Positions 21,421-32,899 of a stretch of 64,000 nucleotides of DNA are shown one piece after another. The stretch's first letter is position 1. Each line of letters opens with the position of its first letter. The notes under the pieces were generated by a model. That model was given only the letters and a program-made list of their open reading frames with translations, made no database searches and was not told where the DNA came from. The stretch lies in the NCBI RefSeq assembly GCF_001625195.1, contig NC_054389.1, positions 7,560,520 to 7,624,519 on the forward strand. Reading direction: 5' to 3'. The position numbers and the translations under genes were made by a program. The stretch is from Drechmeria coniospora (lineage: Eukaryota; Ascomycota; Sordariomycetes; Hypocreales; Ophiocordycipitaceae).

Positions 21421-23459
21421 GTCGTCTCCCTTCGTAGTGTTCGGTACGAGCAAGTACATGTACGAGAACACAGGCACGGGGTATCCACGTCCTCCGTACC
21501 TGTACATGCATCTCTTCTCAAGTGCCGTGCGGCACATGTACTTACGCATGGCGAGCGCAAGCCCCGAGTGGTTTCGTGCACGTGCCGGTACCGCGCCGTG
21601 GGAACTGCGCGGGTACATGTACTCGACAGCATACGTAAGCAAGTACGGGTACTTGCTTACCTCACAGGCACACCTGCACCTCTCTGCCCCAGCCCGTGGC
21701 CGTGTGACGGCAGGGAACAATGCTTCGCGCTGGCGGATGGAAACCCTCTTCTGGCCACGAGCTCTCGGAATCATGTGCACTGATGAGGAAATGCAGCAAG
21801 TAATACCTCGCGCGCCCGAAAATAAGCTTTTGCCCTGCTCTGCTCCAAAATGAGACCTGATTGATCATCGCGAGGCGTCGCAATAGTATCGTCGAAAGCT
21901 TGCCGACATGGGGCCACTAGTACCGTTTAGTACCTCCCGAGGCACGTGTCGGGCGAGGTATAGGTACCTGGGTCCCTCGCCCCCCGTCACCGGCCGCCTT
22001 TGTACCCGTACATGGGCATCCACGCGGCCATGAATTCGCTCGCCTCCATCGGCGACGGCCAGAAAAGGCTACGCTGTCGTTTTCGGATCCTTCGTTCTCG
22101 TGGCAGGGGAATGACACCTCGTCCTCGTCGTCCTGCTCCCACCCGCAGCCCACCACCCTACGTGGCGACCCGCCATGAGTGCAAGCATATCTAGGAAAAG
22201 GCGTGACATATGGTTATCGGAGATGCACTAACCCCTCGCTGGCCAGGCTATCCCAGCAACCTAATTCTGCGGGGAACGCTTGCTCTCACGTCACGCCCGT
22301 CTCTTTCTGTTCCTCGACGCCCGTCCGTTCGTATGACGCCGAGCGAGACGCCCGAAGGAGACATTCGGGCGGGGGCTTCTGCCGGCTGCCGCGGCCACGG
22401 TGCCCCCCCGGTGCGTTTGCCCGGCGGATGCTGCCGATGTCCCTCGTATCGACAAAGTTGCCACGATGCCCTTGCTCGAAGCCGACGACTGGTGAAGCCG
22501 ACGACTGGCGAAGCCGACGACTGGTTCGAAGCCGACGACTTGCTGCAAGCCGACGTGAGGTGCCAAACCGTCAGAAACCCGTGAAATGCCCATGGATGGC
22601 ACGGCCGCAAGCCTCGTCCGCCGAGAGCAGGTCGTGCTGCTCTCGATGCTGCTGGCCTCTCCCTTCTCGTCGATGTTGGCGAGGCGGACGGCAAAACGGC
22701 GGTGCAGATGCCGTCGTGGCAAGCGTCCGGCGGAACGTCGTCGAGAAGCCATTGCGTCCCTCGTTCGCAACCTAAAGAGCCGTATCGAACCCCTGCGCGG
22801 CCCTGTCAGGGTGGGGAGCGTCGTGGCCAGCCGGCGACTTCTCATGCCTTTCATGGCGACGGCATGACTTTGGTCTGGTCCTCACCCACTCACTTCGTAC
22901 TCGTATACTCTCCATCTACCCATCGGCGTATGCGTGCCTCTGACGTCAGCGGCCGCAGATGGAGGACAGGCAGATCATCACTGATTGCCGACAGGGATCA
23001 AACTAGTTTTGATATTTCAAACGGACCCATTTACTTTCGCTAACCCCCTTAGTGGCGCACGCGGATCGCCTTTTCCCCTCCGTCGCTGGGTTCTAGTCCG
23101 TCCTCCATCGACGGCCAGACACGCACAACCGCTTCTCCTCCAACCCATTCACCATCGACCTAGCCGCGAAGCTACCTTGGATGGGGGATCCGGCAAAAGA
23201 CACGTCATGAGTGCCGACCAAGCTTGGTTGAAAGTGAATTTCTAGTCGACTTGGCGCTGATTTCTAGTCGACTTGGCAATGAATTTTAGTCGCCTTGGCA
23301 GCGGAACGAAGAAAATCTTGGTCCATCTACGCCGTACAGCACAGCGTACGTTCACCAGGCCTGGCTCGCCTCCGCGACCCGCCCTCTCTCCTGACCCCTG
23401 TCTGTGCTGTTCATCTGTTGTCTACTTGTACGCCTACGCTACATGTGCTCACAACTAAT

Positions 23460-23840
23460 ACAGTACACCTACTTGTGGCTGACTATAGTACTTACTTACA
23501 CCTCCTTACGACTACAGTAAGTCTACTTGATCTACAGTACACATACTGACGGCTTACGGCTACAGTACACCTACTTACGGCTACAGACACCTACTTACAA
23601 CACCTATTTTACGGCTACAGACACCTACTTACGGCTACAGTACTCCTACTTACGGCTGCAATACACCTACTCACGGCTACAGCACACCTACTTACAACAC
23701 TTATTTTACGGCTACAGACACCTACTTTCGGCTACAGTACACCTACTTGCGACTACAGTACACCTTCTTGCGACTACAGTACAACTTCTTACGACTACAG
23801 TATACCTACCTACTTACGACTACAGTACACCTACGTACTT
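23460..23840. repeat. Minisatellite of TACGGCTACAGTACACCTACT units
   Basis: About 21-base units (ACCTACTTACGGCTACAGTAC with variants TTGCGACTACAG and TTACAACACCTA) are repeated in tandem. A longer composite (AACACCTATTTTACGGCTACAGACACC) is duplicated at about 23597 and 23695. It forms the right edge of GTAC island 1. Confidence 0.85.
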
Positions 23841-23882
23841 GTACGGGTAGTAGGTAATACTTGTAAGTAAGTATTGCGTGTG

Positions 23883-24240
23883 CCTCGTCCGTGTTGATCG
23901 TCTTACGAACCGACTTGTTTGTCGGTGGCGGTAGACCGACCGCTCCCGTACTCTTGCCACCCGTGGCACTGTTCGCTCTGCAGCTCGAGCGTGCACGTAG
24001 GTGCGCGGCAAGTTGTCCAACCATGCTCCCTACCGACGGTGCCGTCACCTCCCGCGCTCGCCTCGTCCGTTTTGAACGTCTTGCGGACCGACTTGTTGGT
24101 CGGGTTGACGCTAGACCGACCGCTCCCGTACTCTTGGCACCCGTGGCACTGTTCGCTCTGCAGCTCGAGTGTGCACGTAGCTGCGCGGCAAGTTGTCCAA
24201 CCATGGTCCCTACCGACGGTGCCGTCACCTCCCGCGCTCG
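23883..24240. repeat. Direct tandem duplication, about 180 bp x 2
   Basis: CCTCGTCCGT...GACCGACTTGTT...CGACCGCTCCCGTACTCTTG...CCCGCGCTCG occurs at 23883-24060 and again at 24061-24240, with roughly 10% differences. The plus-strand frame stays open across both copies, but the encoded peptide matches no family I recognise. Confidence 0.9.
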
Positions 24241-24349
24241 CTCGCGGGTGAGCCAGCTCGCCGTCGATGAATTCGCATAGCCAACGGCATGCTGACGGGA
24301 TCCCTGGCCTGTGTCCGTCTCCGTCGTCTTCGCCGGCAGGCTTCGCTCC

Positions 24350-24600
24350 GACAGGACGGTTGCTTGCTCCGTGCGGTGGAGGTGCTCCGGCCGGCGTCGG
24401 TGATGATGCTACGGGGGAGCTGCACCGCTCTGGCCGGCGTCGGTGATGCTACGGGGGAAGCCTGCTGTCTGTGTACGGCACTCGTTCATTCACTGCTCCG
24501 ACGGCACGATTGTTTGCTCCGTGCGGTGCAGGTGCTCCGGTCGGCGTCGGTGATGCTACGGGGGAAGCCTGTTGCCCGTGCACGGCACTCGTTCATCCAC
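24350..24600. repeat. Local duplication with GCTCCGTGCGGTG and CGGCGTCGGTGATG units
   Basis: GCTCCGTGCGGTGNAGGTGC recurs at about 24368 and 24516. GGCGTCGGTGATGCTACGGG recurs at about 24393, 24436 and 24546, and ACGGCACTCGTTCATYCAC at about 24475 and 24581. A segment of about 145 bp has been duplicated, with a smaller internal duplication. No gene is called here. Confidence 0.75.
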
Positions 24601-24987
24601 TTCCCCGAATGCCATGTAGTGTTCCTCGTGACCAGCTCCATGCTCGACGGAATCTCCCCCGCGGAGCGAGGTCCAGGGCCATCATCCATCATCTGCATCG
24701 TCGGACGTAAAGGAGGGATCAAGCAAATCGAATTACTCATCAACCATGCGCCGAGACAAAACTCTGGGCACGGCGGGGGTGTTCTGGCACCGACGTTCGT
24801 GGCGCGAATTACATGCCCATGCCAACCCGCCCTCGCATCATGGAACTCGTCATTCCCGGCGCATCCAAGGCCCGACTACATGTCCAATGCCGGCATGCAC
24901 ATCAATTCATAAGCAGCTCGCCCCCCCTGCCATTGCAATGCAACAAGACGTAACAATATTTCTCGCGGCGGCCGCCCACGGCACCAC

Positions 24988-26491
24988 CTAGCCGATGGGG
25001 TGACAAGTGAAGATGCCCGTCGTCTGGCCCGTCGCAAACTTGTGGATCTACTCGGACTATTAGCCGTGGCGACGAGGGAAAAAAGGGAGCGCGCGCGGCC
25101 GTGGGGCAACTCACAATGTCGGCGATGCTCGCGTAGGTGCCGCAGACGAGGATGGTGATTCCGATGAGGAAGCAGGCGCCGTTGATGATGCTCCACGGCA
25201 GGTTCTCCCTCGAACGCCAGCTGCCCTTCATGAGGAGCTTGAACCACATCAGGGCGGGCAGGTAAAAGGTGAAGCCCGAGACGAAGAGCGACGACGAGAT
25301 GGAGAGCAGGTCCGAGAAGAAGGGGATGATCTCGGCGATGATGAAGGCGGCGAGGGTGATGCCCGAGACGACGGCGAGCCACGTGGTCCAGCCCTTGGGC
25401 GTGTTGATGAAGCGCGTGATGGAGTCCTTGAACATGCGGCCGTGCAGGTAGCGGCCGATGACGGTGGTGTTGATGGAGCCCGAGATGAAGATGACGGGCA
25501 GGCCGACGCCAAAGGCCACCTTGGAGATGACGGGGCCGGCCGAGAGGAGGGCGGGGGACTTGACGTCGACGCCGACAAAGGCGTAGACGAGGCTGCCCGT
25601 GAGGGTGTAGACCCCGATCTCGATGATGCCGAGCGACCAGATGGACTTGATGTAGTCGGTCGGCGTGTGCATCTCGTCCATGAAGGAGAACTGGCACATG
25701 GAGAAGCTGTAGGCGAAGACGATGTTGGAGATGGCGATGAAGGCGTCGGCGAAGGAGACGCCCGGCCGCGGCCAGGCGGACCAGTCGACGGCGGCGAAGC
25801 CGCCCTCGGCGCGCGAGGCGTTGATGCCCGTGGCGATGATGGTGATGCCGATGGCGAGCGAGATGGAGACGCAGTCGATGTAGCCGAGGATGGCCACCTC
25901 GGCGAACGAGGGCGGGATGGCGAGGGCGAGGAGGATGAAGGCCGAGGCGACGCCGAAGAGGAGGGAGCAGGCGCCGTTGTCCGTGAGCTTGAGGAAGGCG
26001 ATGGTGCCCGTGAGGCAGTGGGAGCCGACGAGGAAGGTCAGCTGCAGGACGAACATGACGCCGACGATCTCGTATCCCCACTTGCCCATGAGCAGGCGTC
26101 CGGCGTCGGCGTAGTGGGCCACCTCGGGGAACTTGATCTTGACCTGGCCGACGATGTGGCTCGTGTAGATGGCGATGAGGCCGAGGCCGACGGAGCAGAG
26201 GATGCCGGCCACCATGCCGAGCGTGGCGAAGGCCTCGGGCAGGCTCAGGCTGCCGAGGGCGATGGCCTCGACGATGAGAACGATGGTGAGGCGCTTCCAG
26301 CCGAGGCGGTTGAACTTGGCCGTGCCCTCGACCGTCTTCTGCTTCTCGACGTCGGCGCGGGCCTCGTCGTACTCGCTCATCTCGCCGACGGCGACGTTCG
26401 TGTTCTGCCTCCTCGGCTCGCTGTCGGCGTCCGACGAGGTGAGCATGATGCTCTTGACGTCGGTCTCCTCCAACGGTCTCGACGACGCCAT
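24988..26491 (-). CDS. Amino-acid permease, AAAP family (fungal neutral amino-acid permease Mtr-like)
   Basis: Imports amino acids across the plasma membrane. Two exons: 26491-25115 and 25047-24988, 478 aa. The 67-bp intron has a GTGAGT donor and a TAG acceptor, and the final exon of 20 codons reads IHKFATGQTTGIFTCHPIG. Without splicing the frame would run on into an unrelated tail. The hydrophilic N-terminus (about 65 residues) is followed by about 11 helices. The first, IVLIVEAIALGSLSLPEAFA, carries the family's conserved helix-1 signature. Further landmarks are YTSHIVGQVKIKFPEVAHYADAG (cited in part), FSFMDEM and GSINTTVIGRYLHGRMFKDS. Substrate preference cannot be read from the sequence. 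The gene is isolated between two GTAC-rich islands. Confidence 0.92.
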
Positions 26492-27150
26492 CTTGGGACA
26501 CCGGGGACTGGGGGAGGGGAGAAGAGAATGGGGGGGGGAAGCGGCGACGGCTTCGGCGCGAGAGAGAGACGCCGGATGAGGGTGTCGAGAGACAAAGGGG
26601 GAGAGCGAGAGAGGGTCAAGACTGCGTCATTCACACACACACACACAAACACAACGACAGACGCGGCGACCGGAGGCGAGGAGGGAGACCTCGGCGGGAA
26701 TGAACGGGAAGGAAGGGCAAGGGAGGAACGGGCAAGAGGACGGACGGGGTGGGCAAGGCGGACGGACGATCAGCGCCGAAAGGTAATAATGGTGGGAGGG
26801 CGAGATTAAAAAGAACTGGAGCCGACGGCGAGGGCCCCGTGTGCGAGCAGCAACTGGCTCCAGATGACGGTTGGCCCGGTTCGGAGGGAGATGGTGGGTG
26901 TGGAGGCATCGTGTGAGTCGAAAATCGACTAGAGCACGGCAAGCCCCAGCATTGTTCCATGCACCGGGACACGCACCATGCAACGGCAAGCGTCCCCCGA
27001 TAGATGCGAACGAATACCACCCGTGGGTAGCAGCGCGATCAGGGATCAGGCGAGCCTCGGATGCGACGAAGGGCACCGTCGACGGATGGCAGCGCGTACC
27101 TTGCAGGGCGCACGACGCAGGTCGCCGCACCTTGTTCGTCGTGCAAGCAG
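26492..27150. other. Upstream region of the amino-acid permease, with a CA microsatellite
   Basis: Promoter and leader region of the minus-strand permease. It contains GA-rich sequence at about 26560-26620 and a CA/CAA microsatellite at about 26632-26652, then ordinary GC-rich sequence up to the next GTAC island. No gene is visible. Confidence 0.5.
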
Positions 27151-28248
27151 CAATCGTCGGGAGTGAGTAAGTACTCGCACTTTGCACAGTTCTCTCGGCG
27201 CACGTGTAAGTATAGTAAGTACTTGCAAGCAGTGAGGACTCGTCGCTCGCACCCGCAAGTACCGGCGGCAGGACGTGCATGTACGTAACTTTCATGTACG
27301 ATTAGGCGCAGGCGTAGAGTTTGGTACGCGCAGAGGTCGGGTGGGGTCGTGGCAATATGCCATTGCGCCGGTCCGGGCATCAGCGACTCGTCGTGGCCGG
27401 AGCGGGTTGTCAGTCAGGACCGGTAGTGCGCGCGGCGCGAGTACCTGCACGGCACTGGCACCGCTCGGGCTCGCAAGCCCCCTTCGGACGAATGCTTTCG
27501 CGCCCCATCCGAGCGGGCACCACCTCGCTCGCAGGTTACCCGAGACGAGAGGCGAGCGAGGCGGAGGCGAGCCGAAGTCACCGTCACCTTCGGGAGCGTC
27601 AGCCGGTGCAGGCATGGCTGGCCGAGCAAACTCTGCCCTCGCCCCCGGGGCGGCCGACGACGGCGACGAGGACGAGGGGGACGGACGGACCGTGTCGAGC
27701 CAAGTCGAGCTCGCACGTCGGTCGGAGCCTTGTGGGCCAGTCGCGAGGCCTGGTAAATTGGAACAAGGCGGGCGGGCCTCGGACGAGCCGGCGTCCACGT
27801 ACTTACTGCACAGTACCGTACAGTAATGGTTGTTTGTGCTTGCCGGACCTGCGGCTGCTTGGGGGTGCACCGTATCTGCGTAGGGGGCGAAAGAGTAAGT
27901 ACGAGCAAGGGCGACGACACGTCATGGTGTGAAGTCGAGGAGCCCATCAGGCGTGCCAGCATGACAGGGGCCCGCTCGGTGGGTTCCGCAACGCTGCGAG
28001 TCGAGTCAGTTTCGATGTGTCAAGGGAACGTCGAGAAATGCCGCTACGGACGAGAACCTGGGGTAGCATTGGACTTGGCGTCCACGAGCGTTGAGGGAAT
28101 GCATTCGGAGCATTCGAGGCACGCAGCCGAAAAGAAAGTTTGCATCCTGCGGTTCCTCTGCATCGTTGCCGACCATGAAGAAGCCGTCGAGGCCGTCGAG
28201 GCCGTCGAGGGTCGTCGTCGGCGAGCACGACGGCAGTTGAAAAATGGG

Positions 28249-28297
28249 TGTGGTGGGGGGGGAGGAGGGGGAGGGGGAGGGTTTTTTTTTTTTTTTT
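28249..28297 (+). repeat. G-tract cluster followed by T16 homopolymer
   Basis: The plus strand reads a run of eight G, then G2, G5, G5 and G3 separated by single A residues, immediately followed by 16 T. The G-tract arrangement satisfies a G-quadruplex pattern with one-base loops. It lies in a GC-rich patch of GTAC island 2. Confidence 0.8.
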
Positions 28298-31200
28298 ACG
28301 TCGCGAGCGGGTGGGTGCCGAGATGGTGTGCCCCAGAGACAAGCCACTGCCGAGCGCCGCATGCTGGGACTGGCCATTTCGCATGCGCCACGAGCCAAGT
28401 TGGCGAAGCAGGCCACCCGGCACGTAAGTACTAGGTACTTACTGTATTAGGTACTTGCTGCAAGTACAGCACTTGTACGGGTTAGGGCTTTGGACCTCGA
28501 AGCCCCTGCAATTAGCGGTCCGAATTAAGCGAGGAGCACTCATCATGGGAATGTGGGCGCCATCGGCCTCCCATCGGCGCGCTAAGACGGACGAAGCGGC
28601 CAAGATGACGAGGTCCGCTCGGGATGGAGGGCAGCCAGAGCAACCCAAGGCTTGGCCTGAGCACGCCTTAGTCCTGGTTACGCACGCTGGAGGCGGGAGG
28701 AGTCCATCGAGATGCTGGTACGTTGTGATAATACTTGCTTGATGGTTACGGAGCGCAGTAAGTACGGAGCACTGTACACCTGCATGTACACTCGCTCCAC
28801 ACCTAGCAATTACGGAGTACGGCGTAAAGTAAGTAAGTACTGTACAGTACTGCGTACTTGCAGTAAGTACATGCACATAATAGGTACGGAGAATGCGCAA
28901 GGTAAGTACTGTATGTGACTACATGCATAAGGTAAGAACTCGCATAAGGTAAGTACTGGATGTGACGACGTGCATAGGGTAAGTACTGGATGTGACTACT
29001 AGACACAATGGAGCACAGCTACGCTACTTGCAGTACATGATTGTGCATGTAAATACTGTACAATACCTGGCAGGTCGAGCCGATTGGATCCTTTGGGCTC
29101 CCATGCCGCGATCATGTACTGCAGGCGATGTACTGCAGGCGCATGTACTTACTGCAGGTGCATGTACTGCAAGCGCGTGTACTCCGTACTGCAGGTGCAT
29201 ATACTTACTGCAGGCGGACAGTGGTGTCTCGCGGGCTTGCAAAGATTCACTGTCGATCTACCATTGAAAATTTGGGCGGTACATGTGCAGCACGCGCTCG
29301 CAGCACAAGCATACATGTACAAGCATGGAAGTACTGTAGGTGTACAGTATGGACGCAACGGTACTGTAGATGTACCTATTCCTACTTGCACAGGAAGTAC
29401 TCTACAGCAAGTCGATGGAAATGTACTTACAGAGTACGGAGTACTACATGTATTAAAGTTCGTGCAAGTAAGCACTGCACGGCGTCCAGTACTTGTACGA
29501 TACTAGGTACCTTGTGGAGTATCCTGGAGATTCGTCGCATGCACTCTGTGCAGTTCCTGTACTTGTACTCCGTACGTACCAGGCACTTGCTTGCTGGAAA
29601 TGGAGCATGTATTAATTTCATTTGCACCTCCAGCTCGGTGCTCATGATCCATGCAAGCACGAAGTACTTGTTCTTGCATACCACCGCACGCCGGCACGTG
29701 CTGGACGAGTGCCGGTACAGGCGCAAGCACCTGACGAGCAATGTAAGTACCGGTGGTGCACTGACTTTCAGGTGCACTGCCTACTACCTACCTACCTGTA
29801 CTTACGGAGTACTAACTAGGTACCTAGTACTAGGTAACCTTACTAGGCACGGCGAGGACTGGCCGTACCTACTGCACAGCTTGGTACTTGCATATTACCT
29901 ACCTAGTAGTATAATTACTTACAGTACTCCGCACTTCGTACTGTACAGCACTCCGTACAACAAAGTACAGTACGTACGAGTACTTGCAGGGGCAGGTAAC
30001 GGTACCGAGTACGGAGTACAGTGCATGTACCCGTACTGTAGATGTGCACCTAGTTGTACCTCGTTGTACATGTGCCGCATGTATGAACGTACTTGCAAGC
30101 AGTATAAGCAAGTGCAAGCACAAACAAGTACATGCACTTACTTTCGTGTCACCCTCAGGGTGGGACAGGACTCGCGGGCACGAAATTGGTCGCTGCAGGG
30201 CCCGACGAGGTAGATCCTTGCGCGTTCGCGGTGCCAACAATTTGCTCCCTCCCCTGTTCGTTGGCGCCGCGAGCATTACCGTACGGAGCAATACGGAGTA
30301 AGTACGGAGTACGGAGGACATGTGCGTCTCCTGTCAGGTCGACTGTACTTGTGCAGTAAGCGCAGTTTGGCAGGGATTGCTCGTACGGAGCACTGCGACT
30401 GGCAAGTCTCTCGAGAGGCACCTGCATGTACTGCAAGTAACTGTACGCACAGTAGATGGAGCATGCACGAGTTATTACAAGGACCTGTGCGTACTACTGT
30501 AGCTTAGCAGGTACAGTAGTATGGACTCGTGCTGTAGGAACCAAGTGGTAATGGGAGCGAGTGCTGCGCTGTCAGCCCGGTGCTGCTACCGAGCACTTGC
30601 CAGCAAGTAATCAAGTACAGTACAAGTACAAGTGCGAGAATTCAGGAGCAGGGACCCGTCGTCGTAGGTACCTGTCAAACTGCCGGTACCTGTCCCCGTT
30701 GCGCTGCGCCGTACCCCGTACACCCCGCGGTACGTGCGTACATGCACGCAGGCGTACGCGGATGCACGTACCCCGGGTGGTGCCGGGAGGTTCTGAGTAC
30801 ATGGCACGTACCGTCATCTCGTATTCGTCCGCGACGGCGAGAATGGAAGAGTACTTGCGAGTCCTTTTGTTTGTTTGTTTCTTCTTCTGGGAGCTCCTAC
30901 GGGCGGCCGGCCACTGTACCGTACCGAAGCGCGGCGAGGATATGGCACTCGTCACGGAGCAGGCCGACTGTTGCCTGCCAAGTTGCATTGCGCCGCACGA
31001 GACGCCGGGCTTCGTGTGCTGCGCTGCTACGGTGCACTGCCAGGATCGGTACGGAGAAGGAGTCGGCGTGCAAGCGAGGGCACGTTGGCGCTCCGTACCC
31101 CTTCTCGCCTCCACCGGGTCGGTCTCCAGGCCTTTTCAGTGGACCGTCGCCGCTGGCCGTCATGAACGTCACTGGCAGCCTCCCCAAACTCCTTTCCATG

Positions 31201-31882
31201 TCCGCCGCCGTCCGCTGGCGCCGGTGGGGGAGACGAGCCAATTACGTGCATTGTTCATGTGCTAGGTGCCGGCACGAACGAACGCAAATTACTTACTCCT
31301 GGCACGCGCACGTCATCTGCACCTTGGTCGAAAAATACTTACTGGACCTGCTGTTCTTGCTGCATGTACGTGGTGAAAGTCGAGCAATGGAAACTCTGTC
31401 GTCTGTGTTCCCGTCATTGCTCCGTACGGAGTAGCAATGCGTACTGTACTTGCAGTGTTCAAGTAGGCACTGTAAGCACTGTAAGCACCAAAGTACTGTA
31501 AGTTCAAGTACTGTACCTGTACATGCCGCAAGTACAGTGCTCGGTAAGGGGGTCATGTCTTCGGCAAGCATGCGTCATGTGCGGCGGAACAAGTACAGTA
31601 CTGCACTGTAAGGACTAGGTACAGTACTTGCATGACGGGACACTTGCCCCAAGTGCGATCTTGTGTCGTGCATGAATGATTATACTGATCATTCCCTCTT
31701 CATCATGTGCTTGCCTGCGCAGCATAATGGTCGAGTCGGTACTCCGTACACAACCGGGTTGTCATTGTAGAATGGAAATGAACGATGACAAGCTCGCACT
31801 TTGTCGAGGTGCACCCCGTGCCTCCGACGTACGGAGCGCGGTAGGGCAACTTGCGCCGGCACTTGCGTCGAGGTACTTGCTG

Positions 31883-32130
31883 CTGGTAGGTAATAATTGG
31901 TGCATCATGTTGCTGCCGCACCACGCATGTAAGTATCGGTGCATGTACGAGCCGTGACTGGTAGGCAATGATTGGTGCATCATGTTACTGCCGCGCCACG
32001 CATGTATCGGTGCATGTACGAGCCGTGCTCGTTCTTGGACGTCGGTGAACATGATGCGGCAAATATGCACCGGCCCATGTAAGAGCTGTGCTCGTAGACG
32101 TCAGTGAACATGACGTGGCAGCAGATGCAT
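31883..32130. repeat. Two successive tandem duplications (75 bp and 60 bp periods)
   Basis: CTGGTAGG...ATTGGTGCATCATGTT...TATCGGTGCATGTACGAGCC occurs at 31883-31957 and 31958-32028. A second pair, GACGTCGGTGAACATGATG... and GACGTCAGTGAACATGACG..., follows at about 32038 and 32098. No coding is visible. Confidence 0.8.
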
Positions 32131-32899
32131 GTACTGGCACACCTAAATGCTATAATACTGCAAGTATCAGGCGAGGGTGCAAGCGCACGACATTTCAAAG
32201 CGAACTACTCCGTATACTTGCTGTGGTTATGCTTGTAAGTAAGTACTTGCTGTACTGTAATTAAGTACGGAGTCCCCTGTACTTCCAGGCGCGAATACTT
32301 TTTGAGTGCTATACTTACGGAGTACTTAAGTACTAGGTAAGTATGATTTGCACGTCCGAGTTACTAATAGTGCCTACTGATAGATTGGTAAGGTACTAGG
32401 TAGTTTGTTTTACTGTACTCCGTACGCAATAATACATGAACTTACTTATACTCCGTACTAATAGTAAGTAATCCAATCCCGTAGGCCCATAGGAATTAAT
32501 ACAGCTCGTACTCCGTATTCAGTTCCAACTTCTCACCGTTCAAGTATTAATGCTTGTACACGTACATGTACTTATTTACTCAAGTGCATGTACACGTTTA
32601 CGACTACAGTACAGAGTACGGAGTAAGTAAGTACTGTGCTGTATCTACACCTACAGTACAAGTATGCATGTACTTGCATAGTACTGCAGGCACAAGTACA
32701 AGTGGTTGTACCAAATGACACCCAGGTCTCCCCCTAGTTCGCCGTACATTTTCTTGCCCTTACAGCATTACTGTAATAGTCTGTACTCCGTACTGTACAG
32801 CTTCATACCCCCCGTACATGCATGTGCACTTGCAACCTCATGCCCCCAGCACGTACATGCATACTCCTAGTACTGTACAACTTCATATCCCCTGTACAT

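Larger units (their letters stand above)
18840..23870. repeat. GTAC-word island 1, gene-poor
   Basis: About 5 kb dense in short words with a GTAC core: CAAGTACAAGTAC, TACGGAGTA and its complement TACTCCGTA, TACATGTAC, CAAGTACTTG. Many are palindromic. It includes two minisatellites (about 20.92-21.42 and 23.46-23.84 kb). Between about 21.66 and 23.40 kb the words thin out and more ordinary GC-rich sequence appears, with a 16-bp GAAGCCGACGACTGG repeat at about 22483-22540. No protein family or RNA gene was recognised anywhere in it. Confidence 0.7.

Noticed and set aside
18840..23870. CRISPR-like array
   Set aside because: The repeats are not regularly spaced with unique spacers, and the genome is eukaryotic.
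25442..26809. Plus-strand 455-codon frame
   Set aside because: Antisense shadow of the amino-acid permease; Gly/Asp/Glu/Val-rich without a family.
30580..31434. Plus-strand frame of 284 codons inside GTAC island 2
   Set aside because: Repeat-derived start region, no recognised motif, overlapped by equally long frames on the other strand.
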